In this document: piece by piece, positions 44,472-53,337 of the stretch
How the letters are laid out: every line of letters begins with the position of its first letter
Position numbering within the stretch: position 1 is the stretch's first letter
Notes under the pieces: generated by a model
Seen by the model: the letters and a program-made list of their open reading frames with translations, nothing else
What the model was told of the DNA's origin: nothing
The model's database searches: none
Assembly: GCF_000027225.1 (NCBI RefSeq)
Contig: NC_013892.1
Span: 4,161,499-4,225,498 of the forward strand
Reading direction: 5' to 3'
Length of the DNA stretch: 64,000 nucleotides
Source of the DNA: Xenorhabdus bovienii SS-2004
GTDB lineage: Bacteria > Pseudomonadota > Gammaproteobacteria > Enterobacterales > Enterobacteriaceae
Translations under genes and position numbers: made by a program

Positions 44472-44969
44472 CATTCCCACTGTCAGGATCGGCTTCGAAA
44501 CCCGAGCACCGATTTTGCGGTGGTGATAATCTCATATCGGTTATTAAGCGCAGCATTAATAAATTATTTTTCCTGAAAAAACATCAATAAGACATATCGA
44601 AAATTAAAATCTCTGTACAGATTTTAATTATTACAACATTAAACTTAAGAATATTTTTCCACCACCAACTATTGAATATGAATATCCCCAAGCAAATATT
44701 ATATAAATAATAATCATTAATTAAATATAAAACACCATTTCACATTAATTAGTTTTATTATTTTATACATGAGCATGCGATTAAATAAGATATATGGACA
44801 CCAACTTGAATTCAGTCGGTGTCCATATATCTTATTTAGCTGTCACTCCTGTTAAATAATTTGGTCTGTGTAGCAGTTTTTTATTCAGAAAGAGTGTATT
44901 TGAGTTGTTATCTTATTATTCCATCAGATTTTTTATGGAAAGAACAACTCTACTGACTTATTAGTATGG
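44472..44969. other. AT-rich spacer with a 21-base perfect inverted repeat
   Basis: No gene is seen. TAAATAAGATATATGGACACC at 44782-44802 (21 bases, outer T:A included) is perfectly complementary to 44818-44838 across a 15-base spacer. The hairpin would terminate or protect transcripts from either side, or be a small mobile repeat. Confidence 0.6.
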
Positions 44970-45572
44970 TTATCTGACTACATCAGAGCAATTGACCAAA
45001 GTTGCATATCGATCGTTCAAAGCAGCCATTGCAGCTTTATGTACTGAGTCAGCTTTAACCAGTGAACCATCAATATATTTCAAGTCACGGCTAGCGCAAG
45101 CATCTGCACAGACAAAGTTTTCATATCCCAACTCTAATGCTTTGATAGCTGTAGCAGTGACACACATATGGCTCATAAAACCTGCCAATACGAGCTGCTT
45201 TCGGCTAGTCAGTGATAACAAGTCACTTAATTCTGTATTGTAAAACGAACTAGGTAATGATTTGGTGACAATTTCCTCCTCAGTATTAGCTTCAACATCC
45301 TTAATCAAACTTGCTTTATCAGTGGTAGGGTCAAATATAGCAGAGCCGGGTTTGGCATGATGTACAACATGAAAGACAGGAACATTATTTTTTCTGGCAT
45401 ACGCTAATAGCTTAGCAGCGTTGGCGATAGCTTCTCGGCCCTGTTCACCTAATTGTAAAGCACCATCAGAATATTCTCTCTGAAAATCAATTAATATGAG
45501 TGCTGCTTTATTCCAATCAAGTTTCTTTTCTGATGATCCAGATATTTCTAGTAATGTTTTTGGTGAGTTCAT
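44970..45572 (-). CDS. Isochorismatase-family cysteine hydrolase
   Basis: A 200-residue hydrolase of the isochorismatase/nicotinamidase fold. The catalytic Asp is in ALILIDFQREY, a Lys lies in the TKSLPSSF segment, and the nucleophile Cys is in VLAGFMSHMCVTATAIKALELGY with the preceding cis-peptide. No aryl-carrier domain, so not an EntB. Typical substrates are nicotinamide, ureidoacrylate, N-carbamoylsarcosine or isochorismate; none can be chosen. The LysR gene on the other side of the IS110 remnant may regulate it. Confidence 0.85.
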   Translation of the reverse strand: MNSPKTLLEISGSSEKKLDWNKAALILIDFQREYSDGALQLGEQGREAIANAAKLLAYARKNNVPVFHVVHHAKPGSAIFDPTTDKASLIKDVEANTEEEIVTKSLPSSFYNTELSDLLSLTSRKQLVLAGFMSHMCVTATAIKALELGYENFVCADACASRDLKYIDGSLVKADSVHKAAMAALNDRYATLVNCSDVVR

Positions 45573-45699
45573 TATCTTACCCTTTATTTGTTAATTAAAC
45601 TCACTTAGGTTACGAAATCTCATATCAAAAGTAATTATGAAATATTGCATATAGTATGTGCAAAAAAGTTCTTATACATTGAACCGCCATCAACTGGCG

Positions 45700-46318
45700 A
45701 GAAAGATGCCTACTATTATAGCAACTGACCGCTCTTCTGAAAAATTGCACTCTAGGTCGTCGATACGCGTTATTAGAGGATATCCAGCGTGAGCGTAACC
45801 GATATGAGAAAAGCGGCTCAACCCATACCCCAAAAAGGGTTATTGAGTCCATAGAGGCCATGATGCATCACATGAAAAATAAGTTAGCCGAGCTTGAGGC
45901 TCTTATTGCCGAACATATAAACCAGCACCCTAATTTAAAAAAAGATTTTGAACTTTTAACCTCAATAAAGGGGATTGGAACTCAGATGGGTCTTAACGTA
46001 CGGATACCTTTACTCGTGCAACGTAAGTCGCTGCATATCTTGGTGTTATTCCTATTGCAAAGCAGTCAGGTACATCGGTGTATGGTCGAGTGCGCTTATC
46101 TAAAACGGGGCCTGCTAAAATCAGGGCTAAGTTCTTTATGTCTGCACTCACTGCAGTTCGTTTTAATCCCCACATAAATGATTTATATAATCGATTGGTT
46201 AATAAAGGGAAGGCAAAAATGTTGGCTTTAGGCGCTGCGATGCGTAAGTTAGTTCATTTGTGCTACGGAGTATTAAATACGCAGCAATCATATGATGAAA
46301 ACTATGCTATTAGAACTT
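45700..46318 (+). pseudogene. IS110-family transposase remnant
   Basis: Two frames carry recognisable parts of the C-terminal half of an IS110 transposase. The first (from about 45700) reads RRYALLEDIQRERNRYEKSG, then IESIEAMMHHMKNKLAELEALI and FELLTSIKGIGTQMG. The second (to 46318) reads YGRVRLSKTGPAKIRAKFFMSALTAVRFNP and LVNKGKAKMLALGAAMRKLVHLCYGVL. A frameshift and small loss lie near 45990-46070, and the whole DEDD N-terminal domain is absent. No element ends were found. Confidence 0.82.
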
Positions 46319-46403
46319 GACCATCAAGATGGTAGCTTATTAGTCGAATCCGCCATTTATAAATGTTACGATTTATATCTTATTGATTACACAGAGTACA
46401 TAT

Positions 46404-47258
46404 ATGGATAGTGTAAATTGGGATGATTTGAGGTTTTTTACAGCGCTAGTAGAATGTCGTACAGTTTCTGCTGCTTCAAAAAGATTAAATGTGAACTATG
46501 CAACAGTATCTAGACGAATAGAGCGCTTAGAACATACTTTGAGGCAGCGTCTTTTTGATCGGACCCAGGATGGTTATATTCCAACAGTTGAAGGTCTAAT
46601 CTTATATAAAAAAACATCTCTGGTGAGAGAAAATGTTGAAAGTTTAGAGGAGTACTTTAGTCTGGGGGGGAAGTTTAAAAAAAGCGTAGTTATTTCGATG
46701 GTTTCTTCAATGGCAGAATATTTCCTCATTCCTAAGCTAAGTGATTTTGTCAAAAAACATCCAGAAATTAGGCTAGAAATTGATGTGTCAAATCGGAATG
46801 TTAGTATTCCAAGAAAAGAAGCTGATATAGCATTCCGTTTAGAGCTTCCAGAAAAAGGAGAATATTTAAGCAAAAAAGTAGGTGATATTACTTATAAACT
46901 CTGTGCCACACCTGAAATTATAGAAAAAATTAAAAATGAGGTAAATGTTAGCATTATTACCTTTAACAGTGATTTTAGTCATTTACCCGAATCTCAGTAT
47001 CTAATCAGGCGCTTTGGAAATAAATCAATTCGGTTCCAATCAAACTCAGTTACTACTCAACGTATTGCGGCCGAAAATGGGTATGGTGTAGCCTTACTTC
47101 CATCACTGGCAATTAAAAATAGCCCATTAGTTTCTTTAGAATTGGATGAACCTATAATACGTTCAATATGGATGCTGACATCCAAACACACAATGCAAAT
47201 GACAGCAAGTCGATTAGTCGCTGATGAACTACAAAGAATTTTTGATGGGATGAAATAA
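46404..47258 (+). CDS. LysR-family transcriptional regulator
   Basis: A 284-residue regulator from the ATG at 46404 (an in-frame TTG seven codons earlier is less likely). The helix-turn-helix is WDDLRFFTALVECRTVSAASKRLNVNYATVSRRIERLE, and the rest is the periplasmic-binding-like effector domain. The spelling NWDDLRFF...VNYATVSRRI is that of the subgroup that often represses nearby metabolic genes. Its likely target is the isochorismatase-like gene about 830 bases away on the other side of the IS remnant. Confidence 0.9.
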   Translation: MDSVNWDDLRFFTALVECRTVSAASKRLNVNYATVSRRIERLEHTLRQRLFDRTQDGYIPTVEGLILYKKTSLVRENVESLEEYFSLGGKFKKSVVISMVSSMAEYFLIPKLSDFVKKHPEIRLEIDVSNRNVSIPRKEADIAFRLELPEKGEYLSKKVGDITYKLCATPEIIEKIKNEVNVSIITFNSDFSHLPESQYLIRRFGNKSIRFQSNSVTTQRIAAENGYGVALLPSLAIKNSPLVSLELDEPIIRSIWMLTSKHTMQMTASRLVADELQRIFDGMK

Positions 47259-47459
47259 ATGGATTATCGACTCTATATTTTATTAAAAATTTTAAATTGA
47301 CAATCACCATCTATAAAATTATCAATATGATTTTCCCCTCCTCGCAGAGATCTAAAAATAAAAAAATCTAATAATAATCCTTTCCACGCTAATAGTAACG
47401 AAGAGCTAGTAAAAGATAATAAAACCTACCTTTCTTTCCTTTATTAGGTTCTTGTTGAT

Positions 47460-47780
47460 GTGGAAATTTCCGCAATGGAAATATGTGCTCATCAAATGTT
47501 AAAAAATGATGATATGCCTTATGAATTTAGATTGGATTTAGCAAAACAAGTTTGGGATGAAAGTAGGCATGAAGAAGCAAATTCCTTCGTTTATATCAAT
47601 AACGATGAAGCCTTTCATGTCCAAATAGGTAATAAATGGATATCGTATTTAGCAGAAATCAATGAATTAAGTGAGGAGCAGCTATTGAATGTTATGGTAG
47701 TTGCTTCGGAAAAGATAGGTATCCCATTGTTTGGAAAAGGAGGGTGGAATTCAGAAATACGGAAACTCATTGGTTTATAG
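47460..47780 (+). pseudogene. Ferritin-like (DUF455-type) protein fragment
   Basis: A 106-codon frame from GTG 47460 (ATG at 47475). AMEICAHQMLKNDDMPYEFRLDLAKQVWDESRHEEAN looks like the first half of a di-iron ferritin-like bundle, with E-x2-H-like and E-x2-H (DESRHEE) words, as in DUF455 proteins that are 250 residues or longer. The remainder of the family's domain is missing and no signal or ribosome site is obvious. I treat it as a remnant; a small expressed protein cannot be excluded. Confidence 0.5.
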
Positions 47781-48068
47781 AAACCAGGGAAAAACTATCA
47801 TCTTGATAGAGATAAAGACAGAAGGTGTCAGGCGCTTCTGGATGGAACATATTGATAGTGATAGCCGAATCGTAGATACCCTGCCCTGAATGTAACACAG
47901 ATGGAACAAAGTTCTCAGATATCAAAATATAGAGTGATGTTTATAATGTTCCTGTGTCGAAATAATCTTGATTAAAAAAATTATCATGAATAAATCTTCC
48001 GACACTATTTTTAGAAACGGTATATTTAATAATTATTTTAAATAATTATATTTTATAAGGAACATATT

Positions 48069-49361
48069 ATGGATTTCCCTATTTATGACTTTGATGGCAA
48101 TCGTCTATATGATGAGATTGGAAACCCTGTGATTACTATCACTGGTGGATTTGAAATGCTGAAAGATTTAGGTACATTGATCGACATACAACCTGATTGG
48201 GGAGTAGACTTAATTAATGGAATTGATGATAGCTTTGATATTCCCTTCACCAAGTTTGATGATTTTGAGGTAAATGTTGATTCGATCAACTTTTCCAGCA
48301 TTATTAATGGTATTTCTGGTTTAAATCAGGAGCAAAAAGATAAATTAGAACGCATCATTAATGAACAAAAAAAACTAGCTGACGAAGATCTTCAAGCAGC
48401 TAACAGAAATTTGATGGATATGAATCATGAAGAATTTTCTTTATATCAAAGTTATATTTCAGAACTTCAAAAAGCAAAATCTAAAAAAATAATTGAGTTA
48501 ATTAATAAAGCAATTGACATTATTAACAACACACCGGAAGGAAGAACGCTAAGTGATGTCAGTAAATATCCTTACGAGAAAAAGCATGAGATAGATTTTG
48601 GTAGAGTCTCATATGTCATATATATGGTAATTGACAATGTAAAAAAGTTAAATGAATTGTTAAATAAAAAACATACTGAATCTGTTAACATTAATGAGCT
48701 TTCTCTTGATGATTTGGCTGATTATAAACTTCGTGAATCACTTAGTAACTTATTTTTATATTATCAAGGCCTGAAAAATAAATTAAATAAAGCATTGGAC
48801 AGAGAGTTAGAAAGAATAGAGTACCTTGAGAAATTATTTACTAAAGATAATGGAATGAATGGATGGGACATGCTTTCTCATTTTAGAGGAGACTCAGGTC
48901 GGACACTCAACCTTCATGACATCGGTGTGCATAATCAAGTTCGTGAATTGATGCATAAGCAAGGTGGATTTGAGAAGCCAGAAGGCAGCATTCAATCTCG
49001 TTTTATTTCACAAATTCAACGTGGTGAACGAATTGATTTTAAAAATCAATATGATTTCGCTAAGGAAGCAAGAATAACAATTATCGACCCTCTGTGGGCT
49101 ATTGGTGGTGCAACAGTCAGCGGGGTTTTGACAGATATTAAGGCCGAAAATACCGGTGATAAATATAATGTATCTGGTGTAATAAGTTATAAACTCGATG
49201 ATAAATTTTCCAGCCCTTGGGATATATACAACTGGAGTCCTGTTGAACTTAATTTTGGTGGAACACCATATGATATCACTGGTGAGTGGTCGGAAATAGT
49301 TAATTTCGATGTGGACAAAGATGTTTATGAGAATAAAATTAAACCCATGATTGGTCAATAG
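48069..49361 (+). CDS. Candidate bacteriocin/toxin (colicin M/DUF3289-like C-terminus)
   Basis: A 430-residue protein without signal peptide. Residues 1-100 are acidic and Gly/Asp/Ile-rich, about 100-260 are a long charged helical coil (QKDKLERIINEQKKLADEDLQ; LNKALDRELERIEYLEKLF), and about 265-425 are a beta-rich domain. That last part opens WDMLSHFRGDSGRTLNLHDIG and continues GGATVSGVLTDIKAEN, YNVSGVISYKLDDKFSSPWDIYNW and FGGTPYDITGEW. Its order of elements resembles colicin M's lipid II phosphatase domain and DUF3289 proteins as I recall them; the exact colicin M D-x-Y-D...H-R motif is not clear. A membrane ORF converges immediately downstream, the usual bacteriocin-immunity layout. AT-rich and foreign-looking. 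Confidence 0.55.
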   Translation: MDFPIYDFDGNRLYDEIGNPVITITGGFEMLKDLGTLIDIQPDWGVDLINGIDDSFDIPFTKFDDFEVNVDSINFSSIINGISGLNQEQKDKLERIINEQKKLADEDLQAANRNLMDMNHEEFSLYQSYISELQKAKSKKIIELINKAIDIINNTPEGRTLSDVSKYPYEKKHEIDFGRVSYVIYMVIDNVKKLNELLNKKHTESVNINELSLDDLADYKLRESLSNLFLYYQGLKNKLNKALDRELERIEYLEKLFTKDNGMNGWDMLSHFRGDSGRTLNLHDIGVHNQVRELMHKQGGFEKPEGSIQSRFISQIQRGERIDFKNQYDFAKEARITIIDPLWAIGGATVSGVLTDIKAENTGDKYNVSGVISYKLDDKFSSPWDIYNWSPVELNFGGTPYDITGEWSEIVNFDVDKDVYENKIKPMIGQ

Positions 49362-49380
49362 GAATAATTGATTAAAATCA

Positions 49381-49405
49381 TTAGTCGCGCATTAAATGCG
49401 CGACT
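49381..49405. terminator. Bidirectional hairpin between toxin and immunity ORFs
   Basis: AGTCGCGCAT-TAA-ATGCGCGACT (about 49383-49405), a perfect ten-pair stem followed by TTTAT, lies between the convergent 430-residue and 60-residue ORFs. Confidence 0.7.
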
Positions 49406-49425
49406 TTATGGAACATATCTATCAA

Positions 49426-49608
49426 TTAAAAAATGGTTTGATAAAAAATCATAGGTAGAAAATGACTTATTATTGAAATAATAGTCATTAATATTGACAC
49501 TAATATAGTTTTTTTAAAATTTCTTTTAAATATAAAAAAATAATTAACAAACATCGTTAGAGTAAAAAAACACACAAATATCATAAATAAAATAGCGATG
49601 AATAGCAT
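49426..49608 (-). CDS. Small membrane protein, candidate immunity protein
   Basis: 60 residues with two hydrophobic stretches (LFIAILFMIFVCFFTLTMFVNYFFIF and TILVSILMTIISIISHFLPMIFY) joined by a basic turn (KRNFKK). A GGA lies six bases before the ATG. It converges on the candidate bacteriocin gene 64 bases away, the arrangement of colicin M and pore-forming colicin immunity genes. No homology is recognised; the assignment is by position and topology only. Confidence 0.5.
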   Translation of the reverse strand: MLFIAILFMIFVCFFTLTMFVNYFFIFKRNFKKTILVSILMTIISIISHFLPMIFYQTIF

Positions 49609-49736
49609 AACATGTCCATTGTTGAAAAATTTCCCGTAACATTATCCCAAATGAAATAAATCATTAGTAGTAAAAATGGCGTTTTGTGACGCAATTGACA
49701 ATTATTTCGATAAATATTGTTGACGTGTTGTTTAGG

Positions 49737-49835
49737 TTGCGGTGACGTAAATACGTCACCGCAAAATCTGTGGCACGGGCGTGGAAACCCGGTAGACTAA
49801 ACGGCGCATCGACACGCACTAGCGTGTTTTTTTAT
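49737..49835 (+). promoter_or_regulatory. P4-like leader: stem-loops and early terminator (second copy type)
   Basis: TTGCGGTGACGT/ACGTCACCGCAA is a 12-pair perfect repeat with an AAAT loop (49737-49764). It is followed by CGGGCGTGGAAACCCG (about 49777-49792), GGCG, and ACACGC-ACTA-GCGTGT plus seven T (about 49812-49833). The order GCGTGGAAAC stem, GGCG, then terminator is the same as at 27148-27205 in the satellite. Confidence 0.6.
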
Positions 49836-49861
49836 ATGCGCAGCCATGAACATATGTAGAT

Positions 49862-50002
49862 ATGGCGGTTCAGGCAGGGCAACCTTTGGGTTGGCCGATA
49901 CCCGTTCAGGTCGGTTTATTTGTCAACCTTGATGCTTCACTGATAGATACAAGAGCCATAAAAACCTCAGATCCTTCCGTATTTAGCCAAAATATTCTCT
50001 AG
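49862..50002 (+). pseudogene. Ash-like fragment
   Basis: A 46-codon frame starting MAVQAGQPLGWPIPVQ, the word that characterises Ash-type proteins of P4-like elements, then VGLFVNLDA and unrelated codons. Its 3' end overlaps the replication gene on the other strand, so it is probably cut short. It follows the P4-like leader at 49737. Confidence 0.5.
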
Positions 50003-50935
50003 TGTGGTTCGCTGTTTTTGCGTCAGCCACGAGAATGAACCATTGAGGTCGTACTTACTTTGCATGTCACCAAGAAATTTCGCCTCAAAACCAGTGAGTT
50101 GGATCTTTGCGGTTAGTGCATCGTGTAGTGTTTTTCTCAGTCCTCCATGTAGATGGGCTTCTGGTGTGCTATTGGTTGGTTTAGTTGCCTTTTTTGATGT
50201 CGCTACAGAGCCTTTATCCAGCTCTGTAATAAGGTCAATCTGCCTATCTAACTCGACTTGGAATATTAATGTGTCAGCAGGACGACCTCGTTTTTTAATC
50301 TCTAATTTCATATTGCTGTAGGTGTTTAAGTCTTTTGTGACGGTATTTAATATTCTAGTAGTGAAGTTCCTTAGATCTGTATACTGCTTATCAAGCATTA
50401 GCATGAATTTAAATTTATCTATGCTTATTTCAATATTTGCCTTGTACACTTTTCGTTGTGTTATTTCTTTGAGAAGCCATTCATATACTCGCATGGAATA
50501 TTTGTTCTCGAAGGCTTTGACGTGTTCTAGGTTGTACTTGATAAATCTTTTTAATTGGAAAAGAAAAGGCTGAATGTGAGGGCTGAAAGTAAGCGTTACT
50601 GATTGTGTCTTACGGTTGAATTTTGCGTAGTTGACCCATTGAAATATTTCTCTGTCAATATCTCCTGTAGGGTACAGAATCTGTACAGTTCGACTCATAA
50701 GCTCTCGTGTCGCATTCGTTAGACGATGATAGGCATTATCAAGAGTGAGTCCCATCATCTTCGCATACTCCTGATAAGTGAATGTGACCGTTCGTTGTTC
50801 TTCAGTTGGATTTTCCAATGATGGATTTAGTAACGCTACGCAACACAAAATTAGTTTTGTTTCATGTTCAGTTACCGTCGTACCCGCCATACCGCCAGCG
50901 CAGATCTTAAAGAACTGCCTTCTGCTGACTTGCAT
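49967..50935 (-). CDS. FdoG Tat-leader fused to a plasmid-type replication initiator (Rep_3-like)
   Basis: Translation from ATG 50933-50935, with GAGGAG upstream, gives MQVSRRQFFKICAGGMAGTT, the exact first 20 residues of E. coli FdoG as I recall it (SRRQFF is the Tat motif). From there the protein switches to VTEHETKLILCCVALLNPS and continues as a winged-helix initiator of the RepA/RepB type: FTYQEYAKMMGLTLDNAYHRLTNATRELM, QWVNYAKFNRKTQSVTLTFSPHIQPFL, KYSMRVYEWL. Only about 15-20 initiator residues are lost. The hydrophobic and AxA parts of the Tat leader are missing, so export is doubtful. The initiator would be expressed from the fdoG signals. Confidence 0.85.
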   Translation of the reverse strand: MQVSRRQFFKICAGGMAGTTVTEHETKLILCCVALLNPSLENPTEEQRTVTFTYQEYAKMMGLTLDNAYHRLTNATRELMSRTVQILYPTGDIDREIFQWVNYAKFNRKTQSVTLTFSPHIQPFLFQLKRFIKYNLEHVKAFENKYSMRVYEWLLKEITQRKVYKANIEISIDKFKFMLMLDKQYTDLRNFTTRILNTVTKDLNTYSNMKLEIKKRGRPADTLIFQVELDRQIDLITELDKGSVATSKKATKPTNSTPEAHLHGGLRKTLHDALTAKIQLTGFEAKFLGDMQSKYDLNGSFSWLTQKQRTTLENILAKYGRI

Positions 50936-51147
50936 GGGGATCTCCTCACTCACATTGTTCATTAACACATACCCCGACGGAAAACCCGTAGGTATGTAAT
51001 TTTGGGCCTAGATTTATGAATATTTTTCTTTTCATTATGGATTCTGCCTGTCATCAACATCATCCGTTTAAATCGTGTAAACTCCCTACGCTCACGATTT
51101 ATCCACACAAACAGTATCATGAACGAATCTGATGGGGAATTCGCCTA

Positions 51148-51978
51148 ATGGATAATGCAAATTCAGGAAACAGGTTAATGATCGACGAGATTTGCGGAGC
51201 CACTCGTATCAATGTGCAACAAAAAAACCATCTGAATAACCCAAAACCGGACTGGGTGGCAGAAGAAATCCCGATTGCATTGGTCTACAACGGTATTTCC
51301 CATGTTGTGATGATGGCCAGCCCCAAAGATCTCGACCATTTCGCGATGGGCTTTTCATTATCAGAAAGCATTATCACTTCCCCACACGAAATTCACGGCA
51401 TAGATACCGTAATCAGTTGCCACGGCGGTATTGAGCTGCATATCGAACTTTCCAGCCGTCGTTTTACGGAATTAAAAGAACGCCGACGCAACATGGCAGG
51501 CAGAACCGGTTGTGGCATCTGTGGCACCGAACAGATTGCCGAAATTTTCCGCCCGATCCCCCCCTTGCCTTTCACCCAGACTTTTTCATGGGATTATCTT
51601 GATCAGGCGCTTGCACAATTACCCCGTCTTCAGGAAATCGGCGCAGCTACAGGCTGTACGCATGCTGCTGGCTGGATTGATGCTAAAGGAGTATTGCTTG
51701 GCGGCAGTGAGGATGTTGGCCGTCATGTTGCACTGGATAAATTATTGGGAATACGAGCCAAAACGGGCTGGCGGCAGGGTGCGGTATTAGTTTCCAGTCG
51801 CGCCAGTTATGAAATGGTACAAAAATCGGCTATGTGCGGTGTAGAAATTTTGTTTGCTGTTTCTGCCGCCACCTCGCTGGCAATCGAAGTCGCAGAGAAA
51901 TGCAATTTGACCCTCGTGGGTTTCTGCAAGCCGGGACGGGCAACGGTATATACCCATCCACAACGGCTGGTGGATTAA
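51148..51978 (+). CDS. fdhD: Sulfurtransferase FdhD for formate dehydrogenase
   Basis: A 276-residue protein that passes sulfur from IscS to the molybdenum cofactor of formate dehydrogenases. The redox/persulfide motif is [14 protein letters not shown] (Cys-x2-Cys, about residues 120-127), with [11 protein letters not shown] and [15 protein letters not shown] further on. It is intact and divergent from the fdoG remnant, the E. coli arrangement, although the FdoGHI enzyme is gone here. It may still serve an FdhF- or FdnG-type enzyme encoded elsewhere, or be on the way to loss. Confidence 0.95.
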   Translation: MDNANSGNRLMIDEICGATRINVQQKNHLNNPKPDWVAEEIPIALVYNGISHVVMMASPKDLDHFAMGFSLSESIITSPHEIHGIDTVISCHGGIELHIELSSRRFTELKERRRNMAGRTGCGICGTEQIAEIFRPIPPLPFTQTFSWDYLDQALAQLPRLQEIGAATGCTHAAGWIDAKGVLLGGSEDVGRHVALDKLLGIRAKTGWRQGAVLVSSRASYEMVQKSAMCGVEILFAVSAATSLAIEVAEKCNLTLVGFCKPGRATVYTHPQRLVD

Positions 51979-52739
51979 TCAAGACTGTGGAACATCCACA
52001 AATTGGGTTCAATGTAGTAGCCCATCTGTTTTTCAATATCCACCAGCAGCGGTACCAACCCACCCGGAATGATGTATTCCCCACTTTGTGGGAATTTCAT
52101 GCCTGTCCATTCTTGCCATTCCGCCACAGTACCGTAAATATCCATGGAGCGTAGTGCCGGTTTAATGATTTTTGCCCCCAAACGCCAATGAGTGCGGATC
52201 CAAGGGTCAAAAGGCTCGCCTTTTTCATTTTTCCATTCACAGTACTGAACGAAGTCTTGCAGGGGATAACTACGTTTCAGGCTCGGCCTGACCGGAACCA
52301 CAAAACCCTGCAATCCCGCTTCACGGGCAGTCTGTTTCACGCTGTTGATTAATAATGCAGGCACATTATGTCCACGGAATTCAGGGGCAACAGTCACCGA
52401 AAGCGCTGACAGCAGAGTCGGTTGCTGTTTTCCTTTTGCTGCCATCCCAGCGCAATACACGGCATCCCATCCTTCATCCGGCAATTGATCCAAAGAGTGC
52501 TGTTCCCACGGGAAAGGAATGGCATTCAATAGCCCAATAAGACGCTCTTCCTGCCCTTGTTGCAGAATGGCAAATTTTTGGAAGCGGCTAAAATCAGGTT
52601 CATATAATTTTTCCCAATGTTGTTGAGCAACAGGATCCTGATTCATAAAAAAAGGCCATAAATGACGAACGAGATCATATATTTGTTCGTCTAAATCAGT
52701 CCTCTCTTCCGCAGATTGAATGATTATTTTAGCGTCCAT
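51975..52739 (-). CDS. GNAT-like acetyltransferase family protein
   Basis: A 254-residue protein, convergent with fdhD and overlapping it by 4 bases. [32 protein letters not shown] has the beta4-alpha3 acetyl-CoA loop of the GNAT fold (R/Q-x-x-G-x-G/A replaced by RGHNVPA), which may be weak in CoA binding. The rest ([59 protein letters not shown]) is a family-specific C-terminus seen in proteins associated with biosynthetic clusters. Substrate unknown. Confidence 0.7.
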   Translation of the reverse strand: MDAKIIIQSAEERTDLDEQIYDLVRHLWPFFMNQDPVAQQHWEKLYEPDFSRFQKFAILQQGQEERLIGLLNAIPFPWEQHSLDQLPDEGWDAVYCAGMAAKGKQQPTLLSALSVTVAPEFRGHNVPALLINSVKQTAREAGLQGFVVPVRPSLKRSYPLQDFVQYCEWKNEKGEPFDPWIRTHWRLGAKIIKPALRSMDIYGTVAEWQEWTGMKFPQSGEYIIPGGLVPLLVDIEKQMGYYIEPNLWMFHSLD

Positions 52740-53337
52740 AATTACCCCCGATTAACTCTATTGGGTATAAATTAAACATAGTAAGCAGAGAATTGCACAT
52801 ATACGATATTCCCGTAAGATACCCATCTTTAATGATAAATTTAATTTATCATTAAATTTATTTATTCCTGCTCAAATTCAATTCTTAATATTAAATCATT
52901 AACACATTATCTTTATTTTTCATTCGAAGATATATCTACGTAAAAATGCTTATATAGCCAGATTAAAAACATTAGTTTCTATAATGGTATTCATTAATGG
53001 AATAATTAAAATAACTTGATTAAATAAATGATTTAAGGATTTTTTGCAAAAAACAACATGACTAATAACACCGTAATATCAGGTGATTAAATCTACCTGC
53101 GTCACATTTTTAGTAAAAAGTAGATTGTTGCTTTCTTACGCTAAAACAGCAAAAAGCATCGAAATTTAATAAGTTAGACTCAAATTTTAATTAATAAACT
53201 CTGTAAAACCCAGAATAAATAATAATAATTATCATTTACATTATCATTTGAAAGGTGTAGGTTTTCTTCGCGCAATAAATCAGGCCGTTTTTATGATTGG
53301 GTAACGAGGGATCCCCCGATTCTAAATGAGGATAATG
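52740..53337 (+). promoter_or_regulatory. Fur-regulated promoter region of the haem uptake operon
   Basis: About 600 AT-rich bases with no gene. AATAATAATTATCATTTAC at 53221-53239 matches 14 of 19 positions of the Fur consensus GATAATGATAATCATTATC, and a further ATTATCATTT overlaps to 53249. They lie about 100 bases before the first gene, where a promoter is expected. The ribosome site GAGGA at 53328-53332 selects the ATG at 53338. The rest of the region shows only AT-rich repeats. Confidence 0.75.

Noticed and set aside
47781..48068. LexA box in front of the candidate bacteriocin
   Set aside because: No CTGT-N8-ACAG match; colicin-like SOS regulation is therefore not supported by the sequence.
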